From the NCBI RefSeq assembly GCF_003111665.1, contig NZ_CP022188.1, positions 4,822,934 through 4,886,933 on the forward strand: a DNA stretch of 64,000 nt. Direction: 5' to 3'. Below, one piece after another: positions 26,679 to 35,974 of the stretch. The stretch's first letter is position 1, and the number at the start of each line of letters is the position of its first letter. The notes beneath the pieces were generated by a model. That model saw only the letters and a program-made list of their open reading frames with translations. It searched no databases and was not told where the DNA came from. The translations under genes and the position numbers were made by a program. The DNA is from Parazoarcus communis. GTDB taxonomy: Bacteria > Pseudomonadota > Gammaproteobacteria > Burkholderiales > Rhodocyclaceae.

Positions 26679-26733
26679 AACACCAGCCCCGCCATCACCA
26701 ACGACGCAGGAGGGTGCTGGCGTGACGCGGCGT

Positions 26734-28494
26734 TCAGGCCATGGTCTCGGGCTGAAAGTGCGGGATCGCGTTGATGAGCGTGCGGGTGTAATCCTCCTGC
26801 GGGTTGCGCAGGACCTCTGTTGCCGTCCCGGTTTCGACGATGCGTCCGCGGTTCATCACGATTACCCGTTCGCACAGCAGCCGCACCACGTTGAGGTCGT
26901 GCGACACGAAGATGTAACTCATGCCCAGCTCGCGTTTCAGGCGGTCGAGCAGCTGCAGCACGACCGCCTGCACCGATACGTCGAGCGCCGACGTCGGCTC
27001 GTCCAGCACCAGCAACAAGGGATCGACTGCGATCGCGCGGGCGATGCCGACGCGCGCTTTCTGCCCCCCCGAAAGCTGATGCGGAAAGCGCGTCAGCAGC
27101 TCGCGCGGCAGGCCGACCATGTCGGCAAGCTGCGTGACTCGCGCGGCGATCTTGCGCCCGTCGCGCATGCCCTTGAGCCTGCGCAAGGGTTCGCCAATCG
27201 CATCCTGCGCGGAGTAACGCGGATCGAGGCTGTCGGTGGGATCCTGGAACACCATCTGGATCTTCATGCGCTGCGGCAGACTGGCAAAGCGCGCCGCAGG
27301 GTGCGTGGTGATGTTCTCGCCGTCCAGGATCACGTCCCCCGAACTGGGATCGAGCAGGCGGGTAATGATGCTCGACGTCGTCGACTTGCCGCAGCCCGAC
27401 TCGCCCACCAGCCCCAGGCTCTCGCCGCGCTGCAGCCTGAAGGAGATCCCATCCACTGCGCGAAACTCGCACTCGGCCGGATCGGCGCGGCGCCACGGCC
27501 AGCCGCCGCCGGTATCGCGGCGCGGAAAGACCTTCACCAGATCGACCACCTCGAGCAAGGTGTCGCTGCGCGCCGGCGCATGGGCAATGACGGCAGGCGC
27601 TTCGCTGCCACCCGCCGAGACCATCGCTTCACCCGAGGCGGCCGTGCCGACGAGACCATCGACAAGCTCGTCGGGCACCGCGGTCAGATCTGAAAGATCG
27701 GTCTCCGGTCCCGGCGACGCCGCGATCAGCTTGCGGGTGTAGGGGTGGGTGGGGTGTCTGAACAGGTCGGCCACCGCCGCCGACTCCACGACCTTGCCCT
27801 TCTGCATCACGGCAATACGGTCGCAGTAGGCCGCAGCCAGGCCAAGGTCGTGCGTGATCAGCACCACCGCCATGTTGCGCTCGCGGGTCAGGTCGGCGAT
27901 CAGGTCCATCGTCGCCTTCTGCGTGGTCACATCCAGCCCGGTCGTGGGCTCGTCCGCGATCAGCAGACGCGGATTGCACGCCAGCGCCATCGCGATCATC
28001 ACGCGCTGGCACATCCCGCCCGAAAGCTCGAAGGGATAGGCGTGGTAACGATGGGCGGGGTCGACGATGCGCACCTTGTCGAGCATCTCGATCGCCTTTT
28101 CGCGCGCGGTCAGCCGGGTTGCCTGCGAATGGCGCACCAGCACGTCTTCGATCTGACGGCCGACGGTGCGAATCGGATTGAGTGCGGCGCGCGGGTTCTG
28201 GAAGATCATCGAGATCTCGCGTCCGCGCAGATCGCGCAAGGCGGCCTCCGACGCGCCGGTCAGCGGCATGCCGTCGAAGCTGGCCGAGCCCCCGGCAGCC
28301 GTGCCGGCGGCATCGAGCAGTCCGAGCACGGTATAGGCGGTGACCGATTTGCCGGAGCCGCTCTCGCCCACCACACCGAGCACTTCACCTTTCTCGACCG
28401 TGAGCGAAACCTCGTCAAGGGCACGGACGACGCCGTGCCGGGTGCGAAACTCGACCGACAGACGATCCACCGACAACAGGGGATGAGTGGACAC
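26734..28494 (-). CDS. ABC transporter ATP-binding protein, DppD-DppF fusion
   Basis: 586-residue protein with two complete ABC domains. The first has Walker A GESGSGKSVTAY and signature LSGGMCQRVMIA; the second has GESGCGKSTTSS and LSGGQKARVGIA. Each ends with the oligopeptide-transporter tail (HPYTRKLIAASPG; EDYTRTLINAIPH). It is the last gene of a five-gene minus-strand operon with allophanate hydrolase, a family 5 binding protein and two permeases, and it powers that importer. Confidence 0.93.
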   Translation of the reverse strand: MSTHPLLSVDRLSVEFRTRHGVVRALDEVSLTVEKGEVLGVVGESGSGKSVTAYTVLGLLDAAGTAAGGSASFDGMPLTGASEAALRDLRGREISMIFQNPRAALNPIRTVGRQIEDVLVRHSQATRLTAREKAIEMLDKVRIVDPAHRYHAYPFELSGGMCQRVMIAMALACNPRLLIADEPTTGLDVTTQKATMDLIADLTRERNMAVVLITHDLGLAAAYCDRIAVMQKGKVVESAAVADLFRHPTHPYTRKLIAASPGPETDLSDLTAVPDELVDGLVGTAASGEAMVSAGGSEAPAVIAHAPARSDTLLEVVDLVKVFPRRDTGGGWPWRRADPAECEFRAVDGISFRLQRGESLGLVGESGCGKSTTSSIITRLLDPSSGDVILDGENITTHPAARFASLPQRMKIQMVFQDPTDSLDPRYSAQDAIGEPLRRLKGMRDGRKIAARVTQLADMVGLPRELLTRFPHQLSGGQKARVGIARAIAVDPLLLVLDEPTSALDVSVQAVVLQLLDRLKRELGMSYIFVSHDLNVVRLLCERVIVMNRGRIVETGTATEVLRNPQEDYTRTLINAIPHFQPETMA

Positions 28495-28504
28495 GGAATG
28501 CTCC

Positions 28505-29350
28505 TCAGGTACGACGCTGGGGGTCGACCAGGTCGCGCAGACCGTCGCCCAGCAGGTTGAAACAGAACACCGCCAGCATCAGCGCCAGTCCAGGAAAGAG
28601 CGCCATCCACCATTCGCCGGACACGATGTAGGTCGCGCCCTCTGCAACCATGATTCCCCACTCCGCATCGGGCGGACGCACGCCCAGCCCGATGAAGGAC
28701 AGGCCGGCCGCATTGAGGATTGCCCAGCCCATGTTGAGCGAGACCTGCACCATCATCGGCGGCAGGATGTTGGGAAAGAGATGCGTTGCCAGAATGCGCA
28801 CATCGGTGCAGCCACACAGGCGCGCCGCCTGCACGAAGCCGGCGTTGCGGCGAATGCTGGTTTCCGAGCGCGCGACCCGGGCGTAGAACGGCAGGTTGAT
28901 GATGGCCGTGGCGTAGATGATGTTCTCCACCGAGTTGCCCAGCGCGGCAACCACACCCATCGCCAGCACGAACAGCGGGAAAGCCATGATGGTGTCCGTC
29001 ACCCGGCCGACGATGCGGTCGGTCCATCCGCCCCAGAAGCCGGCGGCACAGCCGAGCGCACTGCCGACGAAGAAGGACAGCGCCACCGCGGCGAGGGCGA
29101 TGCCGAGATCGAGCCGGGTGGCCACGATCACACGGCTCAGCATGTCGCGACCGAGGTGGTCGGTGCCGAAGGGGTGCGCCCACGACGGCGCCTGCAATGC
29201 ATTGGCGGCACTGGTGGCGATCGGGTCGTACGGTGCCAGCGCCGGGCCGAACAGGGCGATCAGCACGATGGCAAAGAACAGGAAGAAGGCCCCGGCCGTC
29301 ACCGGGTTCTCACTCATCACATAGCGGAAATGACGCAGGAAGCGGATCAT
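28505..29350 (-). CDS. ABC transporter permease, DppC type
   Basis: 281-residue inner-membrane permease. It shows the DppC-type N-terminal helix, the TDHLGRDMLSRVI motif after the first periplasmic loop, and the EAA-like cytoplasmic loop (QAARLCGCTDVRILATHLFPNI). It is separated from the ATPase gene by 10 nt and from the DppB-type permease by 11 nt. With its partner it forms the membrane pore of the peptide/nickel-type importer. Confidence 0.92.
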   Translation of the reverse strand: MIRFLRHFRYVMSENPVTAGAFFLFFAIVLIALFGPALAPYDPIATSAANALQAPSWAHPFGTDHLGRDMLSRVIVATRLDLGIALAAVALSFFVGSALGCAAGFWGGWTDRIVGRVTDTIMAFPLFVLAMGVVAALGNSVENIIYATAIINLPFYARVARSETSIRRNAGFVQAARLCGCTDVRILATHLFPNILPPMMVQVSLNMGWAILNAAGLSFIGLGVRPPDAEWGIMVAEGATYIVSGEWWMALFPGLALMLAVFCFNLLGDGLRDLVDPQRRT

Positions 29351-29361
29351 TGCAATGGTCC

Positions 29362-30384
29362 TCAGGCGTCAAGACCGACGCGCGGATCGACCAGGGTCAG
29401 CACCACGTCGATCAGCAGATTGACGAAAACGAACAGCAAGGCCATTGCCAGCACGAATCCCTGCACCGCAGCGTAATCGGACGCCACCAGCGCCTGGATC
29501 GCGTAGGAACCGATGCCCGGCCACGAGAACACCTTCTCGACCAGCACGTTGGCGCCGAGCAGGAAGGAGAACACCATGCCCAGCGTCGTCAGCACCGGCA
29601 GCGCCGCGTTGCGCAAGGCATAAGCGCCCAGGATGGTGGAGCGCGACAGGCCGTTGGCGCGTGCCGAGCGCACGTATTCGCTGGACAGCGCATTGAGCAT
29701 TGCCGCACGCGTCATGCGGGCAATGGGCGCCATCGCGAACACGCCCAGGGTGATCGCCGGCAGCACCAGCTGGCGCAGACTGGCCCAGAAGGTCTCGGCG
29801 TCACCGGCGATGATGCTGTCGATGAGGAAGAAGCCGGTCACGCGCTCGGGCGAGAGATACAGAATGTCCAGCCGCCCCAGTGGCGACGGTGCCCAGCCCA
29901 GCAGAAAGTAGAAGATGTAGATCAGGAACAGGCCGGTGAAGAAGGTGGGGAGCGAAACCCCCGCCGTCACCACCACGCGGCACAGATGATCGATCCACGA
30001 GCCGGGACGGGTCGCCGCCAGTACGCCGAGCGGAATCGCCACCGCGATCGCCAGCCCCAGCCCGCAGAAAGTCAGCTCCAGCGAAGCCGGCAGCCGCGTC
30101 AGCAGCTCCTCCATCACCGGCACGCCGGTGCCGAGCGACATGCCGAGGTCGCCCTGCAACAGTCGCCCGACGTAGAGAACGAACTGCTCCGGCCAGCTCC
30201 GGTCCAGACCCAGCGATTCGCGCACCTGGGCAATGGATGCAGCGTCGGCCATCGCGCCGGCAAAGTAGGCCGCCGGATCGCCCGGCAGCGCCCGCGTCAG
30301 CACGAAGGAAATGACCACCACACCGAACAGTGAAGGCAGCGACTGCAGCAGCCGCTTCCCGATCTGGATGAGTTTTGTCGGCAT
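29362..30384 (-). CDS. ABC transporter permease, DppB type
   Basis: 340-residue inner-membrane permease. The ATG at 30384 gives MPTKLIQIGKRLLQSLPSLF, the normal DppB-type start; a longer frame runs upstream without similarity. It has the family features LTRALPGDPAAYF, an EAA-like loop (SARANGLSRSTILGAYALRN) and VEKVFSWPGIGSYA. It is adjacent to the DppC-type permease. Confidence 0.92.
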   Translation of the reverse strand: MPTKLIQIGKRLLQSLPSLFGVVVISFVLTRALPGDPAAYFAGAMADAASIAQVRESLGLDRSWPEQFVLYVGRLLQGDLGMSLGTGVPVMEELLTRLPASLELTFCGLGLAIAVAIPLGVLAATRPGSWIDHLCRVVVTAGVSLPTFFTGLFLIYIFYFLLGWAPSPLGRLDILYLSPERVTGFFLIDSIIAGDAETFWASLRQLVLPAITLGVFAMAPIARMTRAAMLNALSSEYVRSARANGLSRSTILGAYALRNAALPVLTTLGMVFSFLLGANVLVEKVFSWPGIGSYAIQALVASDYAAVQGFVLAMALLFVFVNLLIDVVLTLVDPRVGLDA

Positions 30385-30449
30385 CAGCGCACCCCGCCCG
30401 AAGACATGGGTGCGCGTGCCATGGGCAGCGAAGCTCTGCTCACGATATC

Positions 30450-32060
30450 TCAGGCCTTGGTGATGGTGCTGCAGTCGAGCTGGCGGTGGTACCACGAGGC
30501 GTAACCACCGACGTTCTTCGCCAGTGCGGCATCCAGATAGGGCTGATACAGGGGGATGCGCGGCACGTCGGCGAACGCAATCGCGATCATGCGCTTGATG
30601 TTGGGCGCGTACTTCGGATCGCTCACCTCCATGTGCAGGGTTTCATCTACGAGCTTCTCCATCTCTTCGTTCTTGTAGTTCGAGGAGTTGAACAGGTGCC
30701 CGTGCTTGTACGCCCAGAAGAAGTAGTAATCCGGGTAGTTGAGCCAGCCGCCGAAGTTCTCCAGATGCATCGGCAGGCGCTTTTCCACCAGCGCAGCGGT
30801 GCGCCAGTTGGCACCCGGAATCTTGTCCAGCGTGACCTTGATACCGATCTTGCCCAGCGCCTCCTGAATCAGCAGCGCAGTCGGCTCCTGCCAGTCGGCC
30901 AGCCCGAGGTTGAAGGACAGCGTCGTTTCGAAGCCGCCCGCAAGGCCCGCCTCCGCAAGCAGCGCACGCGCCTTGACCAGGTCGGTGTCGTAGGGGAAAG
31001 CCTGCGGCCACTCGGTCGTGGCGGGCGTTTTCGCACCGGCACCGAACATCGGCTTGCCGCGGCCATAGGCTGCAGCGGAAAGGATGTCCTTGTACGGCAG
31101 GGCATAGGCGACGGCCTGGCGCACACGCGGATCGTCGAAAGGCTTGTGCGTCACGCTGAGCCCGAGCACGTGCAGGCAGTTGTCGATCGGCGCACCGGAG
31201 ACCTTGACCTTGCCGCCCTCCATGAGCTCCTTGGAGTCCTTGGCCGGCACATCCATGTAGAGATCGGCATCGCCGCGCTCGATCAGCGCACGACGCGTTG
31301 CCGCGGACGGCACCTCACGCACGATCACGCGGCGCAGCGCCGGCTTGGGTCCGAGGGCCCAGGCGTCGTTGCGCTCGTACACGAACTGCTGACCCGGTTC
31401 CCAGCGCGCGATCTTGAACGGACCGGAGCCGGCCGGCGTCTTGTGCAGATACTCGGTGGCCCAGGGGTCTTCCTTGGTCGCATGTTTTTTGGCGACCTTG
31501 GCGTTGATGATGAAGGGCACCGGCACCGCGAGGTCGGGCAAGGTCAGCTTCGAAGGCGCGGGCAGGTCGATGCGGAAGGTCTGCGCATCGACCACCACGA
31601 ACTGCTCCGGACGGGTCATCGAGCCCGCCTTCATCTGCACACCGGCAAAACCGCCCAGGCTCACTGCCCGATCGAAGGACCACTTGACGTCCTCCGCCGT
31701 CACCGGCGAACCATCCCAGAAGCGTGCCTTGGAGCTGAGCTTGAAGGTGATCGACTTGCGGTCGCTCGAGTAGGTCCAGGATTCCGCCACCTCCGGCACG
31801 ATCTTGGTCGAATCGTAGGACAGCGAGCCATCTTCCAGCGTCTTCACACCGAAACGCACCAGGCGGTCGTAGACGTTGACCGTAATCTGGTAGCTCGGAC
31901 GGTTGGTCCCGGCGCGGTGCAGGTCGAGGCTGTTGATGCCGTCACCGGTCACCACCACCAGCGTGTCGCTGCCGGCCGCTGCGTGGGCGGGCAGATGACG
32001 CAGGAAAGGCAGCACGCTCGCGCCGACTACGCCTGCCTTGATGAAATCTCGTCTTTGCAT
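30450..32060 (-). CDS. ABC transporter substrate-binding protein, family 5
   Basis: 536-residue periplasmic binding protein of the peptide/nickel family. ATG at 32060 has AAGGAG upstream and gives a twin-arginine signal peptide (MQRRDFIKAGVVGASVLPFL, AHAAA), so it is probably exported folded. The family segment TWTYSSD-like plus WDGSPVTAEDVKWSFDRA is clear. Its gene follows allophanate hydrolase by 22 nt. The substrate is unknown; the neighbour suggests a urea- or amide-like nitrogen compound rather than a peptide. Confidence 0.9.
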   Translation of the reverse strand: MQRRDFIKAGVVGASVLPFLRHLPAHAAAGSDTLVVVTGDGINSLDLHRAGTNRPSYQITVNVYDRLVRFGVKTLEDGSLSYDSTKIVPEVAESWTYSSDRKSITFKLSSKARFWDGSPVTAEDVKWSFDRAVSLGGFAGVQMKAGSMTRPEQFVVVDAQTFRIDLPAPSKLTLPDLAVPVPFIINAKVAKKHATKEDPWATEYLHKTPAGSGPFKIARWEPGQQFVYERNDAWALGPKPALRRVIVREVPSAATRRALIERGDADLYMDVPAKDSKELMEGGKVKVSGAPIDNCLHVLGLSVTHKPFDDPRVRQAVAYALPYKDILSAAAYGRGKPMFGAGAKTPATTEWPQAFPYDTDLVKARALLAEAGLAGGFETTLSFNLGLADWQEPTALLIQEALGKIGIKVTLDKIPGANWRTAALVEKRLPMHLENFGGWLNYPDYYFFWAYKHGHLFNSSNYKNEEMEKLVDETLHMEVSDPKYAPNIKRMIAIAFADVPRIPLYQPYLDAALAKNVGGYASWYHRQLDCSTITKA

Positions 32061-32082
32061 GATCGAACTCCTTGGTGTGTAG

Positions 32083-33885
32083 TCAGGTTGAAGCCAGCGC
32101 GGCCATGTAGGTGCGCCAGCCTTCGAAATGGGTAATGTCCTCGGCACCCGCAGTGCCCATGGGCTCGCACAGAAATCCCTTTACCTGGCTCCCATCTGCC
32201 AGATCGAGCGTGCCGATGCCAAGCGGCTGCGGGATGCCGCGCGTGAACTCGCCGAAGCGGGAAAGCGGCAGCGCCCAGACTTCGAGGGCGATCGCAGCAC
32301 CCGCCTCGCTGCGCACCAGCCCGGGCCGCCGCGGCGGGCCACCGGCGAGGCTGTAGAAGCGATAGTTCGGGGCGGTTTGTGTAGCGCACAGGAAGCGGGC
32401 GCCGAGGCGGGTCAGCTCGTGGTTGAGCGGCAGACCTGACATGTGTGCGCCCACCACGGCCAGCGCAATCTCGTCACGATTGGCGGCCGGCGAAACGCTG
32501 GCAGCCTGAGGCAGGGGCCAGCCAGTCGCACCGAGCGGTGCGGCGCAGTCCTGCTGCAGCACCCCGGCGACTGCCGCGATGCGTGCATCCTCCCCGCGCC
32601 CGGCGATCAGGGTGACACTGCCCGGCCTGCCGTCGGCACGCGTGCGAACGGGCACCGCGATTGCGCACATGTCGAGCAGGTTCACGAAATTGGTATAGGT
32701 TCCGAGGCGGGAATTGGGCCCCACCGGATCCGCTTCGAGCTCGGCCACGGTGCAGAAGGTCGGAATCGAGGGCACGCACAGGAGGTCGACCGCATCGGCC
32801 ACGGCAAGCGCCTCGCGACGCAGATCCTGCAAGCGGTAGAAGCCGCGGAATGCGTCGGCCGCAGAGAACTTCTCGGCGCGCTGGATGATGGCCCGCGTGA
32901 CCGGCAGCACAGCCTCGGGCTGCTCGCGCAACAGCGCCTCGATCACGGTGTATCGCTCCGCCACCCAGACGCCGTCGTAAAGCATCTCCGCGATGGCATA
33001 GAGCGGACCGAAGTCGAGTTCGACGATCTCCGCCCCACGCTCACGCAGGGATTCCAGCGTGGCATCGAAGGACGCCGCCTGGACTTCATCACCGAAGAAG
33101 CGCCGACTCGCGGTATCCGGCACACCCACGCGGAACGTCGGCGCGGCGACGAGGTTCTCGGCCAGCACAAGCGGTCGCGCGTACGAATCCGCGGGGTCGA
33201 ACACTGCCGCAGCGGCGAACACCTTGTAGGCGTCGCCAACGGTCAGCGCGAAGATCGAGATCGTATCGAGGGTGCGGCAGGCTGGCACCACGCCGGTCGC
33301 CGAAAGCGCACCGAGCGTGGGCTTGAGCCCCACGATGCCGTTCAGCGCCGCCGGCACCCGGCCGGACCCGGCGGTGTCGGTGCCCAGCGAGAAACTCACG
33401 ATGCCGTGTGCAACCGCCACCGCAGAACCGGAACTGGATCCGCCCGGCACGATCGCGGGGTCGAGCGCGTTAAGCGGTACAGGAAAGGGGGTGCGCACAC
33501 CGACCAGTCCGGTCGCGAACTGATCCAGGTTGGTCTTGCCGATCAGGATTGCCCCTGCGGCACGCAGCACGCCGACGACGAAGGCGTCTGCCCCGGCCTC
33601 GTAGGCATAGGCTGGGCAGCCTGCGGTGGTGGGCTCGCCGGCGGCGTCGATGTTGTCCTTGATGGCAAACGGAATGCCCCACAGCGGCTTGCTGTCGGGA
33701 TCAAAAGCGCCAAGCTGCGCAAGCTGGGCCTGCAGCGCGGCGGGCTCGAGCACATGCAGGAAGATGCCCGGATCGCCTGCGGCCCCGATGCGGCGGTGGG
33801 CCTCCTCCATCACGGCAGCGGGATCGAGCCCCTGCGCATAGGCGGCGTGCAGGCTGGAGATATCGAACGGGAGTGTGTGCAGCAT
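32083..33885 (-). CDS. atzF: Allophanate hydrolase
   Basis: 600-residue enzyme that hydrolyses allophanate to ammonium and CO2. The N-terminal amidase-signature domain shows the Ser-cisSer-Lys elements: Lys in FAIKDNIDAAG, GGSSSGSAVAVA and GTDTAGSGRVPAA. The C-terminal domain (about 460-600, LPLNHELTRLGARFL to EGWRTYMAAL) is the allophanate hydrolase-specific part. It is the first gene of the ABC operon and divergent from a LysR gene. No urea carboxylase, biuret hydrolase or cyanuric acid hydrolase is nearby, so the source of allophanate is not shown. Confidence 0.92.
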   Translation of the reverse strand: MLHTLPFDISSLHAAYAQGLDPAAVMEEAHRRIGAAGDPGIFLHVLEPAALQAQLAQLGAFDPDSKPLWGIPFAIKDNIDAAGEPTTAGCPAYAYEAGADAFVVGVLRAAGAILIGKTNLDQFATGLVGVRTPFPVPLNALDPAIVPGGSSSGSAVAVAHGIVSFSLGTDTAGSGRVPAALNGIVGLKPTLGALSATGVVPACRTLDTISIFALTVGDAYKVFAAAAVFDPADSYARPLVLAENLVAAPTFRVGVPDTASRRFFGDEVQAASFDATLESLRERGAEIVELDFGPLYAIAEMLYDGVWVAERYTVIEALLREQPEAVLPVTRAIIQRAEKFSAADAFRGFYRLQDLRREALAVADAVDLLCVPSIPTFCTVAELEADPVGPNSRLGTYTNFVNLLDMCAIAVPVRTRADGRPGSVTLIAGRGEDARIAAVAGVLQQDCAAPLGATGWPLPQAASVSPAANRDEIALAVVGAHMSGLPLNHELTRLGARFLCATQTAPNYRFYSLAGGPPRRPGLVRSEAGAAIALEVWALPLSRFGEFTRGIPQPLGIGTLDLADGSQVKGFLCEPMGTAGAEDITHFEGWRTYMAALAST

Positions 33886-33967
33886 GAAATGTCTTCCAGA
33901 AACGTCTGGAAGTGATTTGAGCAGGGATCACTGACGCGGCATACTGCTAATTTTCGCCATCTGTGCT

Positions 33968-33978
33968 GCAAAATTTGC
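33968..33978. promoter_or_regulatory. Candidate LysR operator between atzF and lysR
   Basis: GCAAAATTTGC is an 11-bp palindrome in the 116-bp divergent gap, 24 bp before the LysR start. LysR proteins often bind such sites next to their own gene. No direct support beyond symmetry and position. Confidence 0.35.
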
Positions 33979-34001
33979 ATCACTGAAAACGGAGCATCGC
34001 C

Positions 34002-34910
34002 ATGAAGCATCTTCTGCCGCTGCGCTACATCGACGTCATTGCTCGCAGCGGCTCCATCCGCAAGGCGGCAGACAGTCTCGCGATCACATCCACCGCACTG
34101 AACCGCCGCATCCTCGCGATGGAAGAGGAACTGGGCGTGCCCATCTTCGAGCGCCTGCCCCGCGGCGTGCGACTGTCCGCCGCCGGCGAGATCCTGATCC
34201 ATCATGTGCGCAATCAGCTGAGCGACATGGAGCGCGTCAAGAGCCAGATCTCCGACCTTACCGGCGAGCGTCGGGGCCATGTATCGATCGCCTGCAGCCA
34301 GGCCCTGCTGCCGTTCTTCCTGCCCAACCAGATCGCCCAGTACCGGCATGCACACCCTGCCGTTACCTTTGAAGTCCTCGTCCGCGACCGTGCCGCCGCC
34401 GAGCAGGCGCTGGTCGACATGAGCGCGGATCTTGCACTGGTATTCGAGCCCTTAAGGCTCATGGACTTTCAGGTCCTGCAGCGGGTCCGCCAGCCGGTTC
34501 ATGCGCTCATGCGCCCGAATCATCCGCTGGCACAGGCCGGGACCTTGCGCCTGCGCGACTGCCTGCGTTATCCGGTGGCGCTGCCGACCTCGCAATATGG
34601 CGTGCGCCACCTGCTCGAACTGGCGGTGCAGCGCAGTTCGCTCACCTTGCAGCCGGTGGTCGAGTCAGACAGTTTTGAATTTCTGCGCAGTCACGCGCTG
34701 GAAGAAGACATTCTCGCCTTCCAGATTCCGATCGGTCTGCCGATCGGCACCGAAGGCAGCGGCATGGTCAGCAGACCGCTCGACGTACGCGACGTCCCGC
34801 CCGGCGTGCTCTATTTCGGTCAGTTGCGCGGGCGCATCCTGCCGGTTGCGGTGTCGCGCTTCGCCACCCAGGTACTGGAAACCCTCACCCACCGCTTCGA
34901 GACGGACTAG
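34002..34910 (+). CDS. LysR-family transcriptional regulator
   Basis: 302-residue regulator. The N-terminal winged helix-turn-helix (LRYIDVIARSGSIRKAADSLAITSTALNRRI, residues 8-38) is followed by a LysR substrate-binding domain. It diverges from atzF and its transporter, the standard arrangement for a LysR regulator of the neighbouring operon. The inducer is unknown but is probably the imported compound. Confidence 0.92.
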   Translation: MKHLLPLRYIDVIARSGSIRKAADSLAITSTALNRRILAMEEELGVPIFERLPRGVRLSAAGEILIHHVRNQLSDMERVKSQISDLTGERRGHVSIACSQALLPFFLPNQIAQYRHAHPAVTFEVLVRDRAAAEQALVDMSADLALVFEPLRLMDFQVLQRVRQPVHALMRPNHPLAQAGTLRLRDCLRYPVALPTSQYGVRHLLELAVQRSSLTLQPVVESDSFEFLRSHALEEDILAFQIPIGLPIGTEGSGMVSRPLDVRDVPPGVLYFGQLRGRILPVAVSRFATQVLETLTHRFETD

Positions 34911-34926
34911 CGAGTCCGCTAGAACT

Positions 34927-35205
34927 TCATTGCGCCGGCATGGACTCAAGTACGACAACCACGCCAAACGCGCCAATGGAAACCAGGCGCTGATTCACCA
35001 TCGTGTAGGACGCCACCCCGAGCGGATGATAGTGCGACACGAAGGCCGTAAAAGCCCCCAGTCCGAGCAGACCCGCGACAGGGCTGCGCTCGGCAATCGC
35101 CTGCCGAATCTGCTCCCTGTGCTGCTCGGGCGTCGGGTTGAGCCAGAACGCCAACGCGACGACTGCCAGTGTAATAACCACGGACACGATGGAAGCTTTA
35201 GCCAC
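34927..35205 (-). CDS. Uncharacterised small membrane-associated protein
   Basis: 92 residues from a GTG at 35205, with AGGA upstream. An N-terminal hydrophobic segment (SIVSVVITLAVVALAFWL) acts as a signal anchor, then a charged part (PTPEQHREQIRQAIAERS) and a final hydrophobic stretch (VSIGAFGVVVVL). No family is firmly recognised. It is convergent with the LysR gene. Confidence 0.6.
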   Translation of the reverse strand: MAKASIVSVVITLAVVALAFWLNPTPEQHREQIRQAIAERSPVAGLLGLGAFTAFVSHYHPLGVASYTMVNQRLVSIGAFGVVVVLESMPAQ

Positions 35206-35236
35206 TGCAATGTTTCCTGTAATAGACGAAGCGCAC

Positions 35237-35303
35237 CTCACACGGAGGCACGGAGCACCCGTCCATTATGCCTTTCTCCGCAACCTCCGCGCCTCCGCGT
35301 GAA
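35237..35303. repeat. Interspersed GC-rich inverted repeat, copy 3
   Basis: Left arm TCACACGGAGGCACGGAG, right arm ACCTCCGCGCCTCCGCGTGA. Intergenic, in the same family as 13620-13689 and 26607-26678. Confidence 0.75.
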
Positions 35304-35428
35304 ACCGCCACGCTCCGCGCTTCCCCTTGGTACGGGCGAGCACCCTGAACGCCTTACGCAACGACTGGCCAGTTTGACGGTCGGACCTTGCATGCATAAT
35401 CGGGGCCTTGCTCCGGGAGGAAGTCGCC

Positions 35429-35830
35429 ATGGCCATAGGCTGGATCACCTTATTGAAAACCGTTCCCTGGGCGGATGTCATCGCCACCGCACCGGTGGTC
35501 GCCGACGGTGCGAAAAAGCTCTGGAAGACGGTCGGCAGGAAGACGCAACCCGACACCGCCGCAACGGACGAGAGCGCGGAAACGGTGCCCGCCGAAGCAG
35601 GTGCCTCGACGAAGCTGCAGGCAAGGCTGCTTGCGCTCGAGAACACCTCGCAGGATCTGCACGCCCAGATGCTGGCGTCGTCCGAGCTGATCAATGCGCT
35701 CGCCGAACAGAATACCGTGCTGGTGAAACGGGTCGAGGCCAACCGTGTTCGTCTGCTTTGGCTGTCCGTTTCCACGCTTGTCACCACCGCAGCGGTGGTG
35801 CTGTGCCTGATTTTGCTGCTGCGCGCCTAG
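35429..35830 (+). CDS. Uncharacterised tail-anchored protein
   Basis: 133 residues from ATG 35429, preceded by GGGAGGAAG. The N-terminal half is soluble, and the middle (KLQARLLALENTSQDLHAQML) looks like a coiled coil. One C-terminal transmembrane segment (LLWLSVSTLVTTAAVVLCLILLL) ends the protein. No known domain is recognised. The tail-anchor layout places most of it in the cytoplasm. Confidence 0.7.
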   Translation: MAIGWITLLKTVPWADVIATAPVVADGAKKLWKTVGRKTQPDTAATDESAETVPAEAGASTKLQARLLALENTSQDLHAQMLASSELINALAEQNTVLVKRVEANRVRLLWLSVSTLVTTAAVVLCLILLLRA

Positions 35831-35974
35831 ACAGGCGACAGCCGATCACCGCGAGCCTGCGCGGACGCCCCCTGTCCCGGCTTTGGCGCACGCATGCAGG
35901 ACAACACGCTCCCGATTGAAAAAACCCCTCCATCGCCTATGTTGAGATCACACGGCATGGTGGAGGTCGTTACC

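Noticed and set aside
30375..32135. 586-codon plus-strand ORF opposite the ABC binding protein
   Set aside because: Shadow frame; the minus-strand gene has signal peptide, ribosome site and family motifs.
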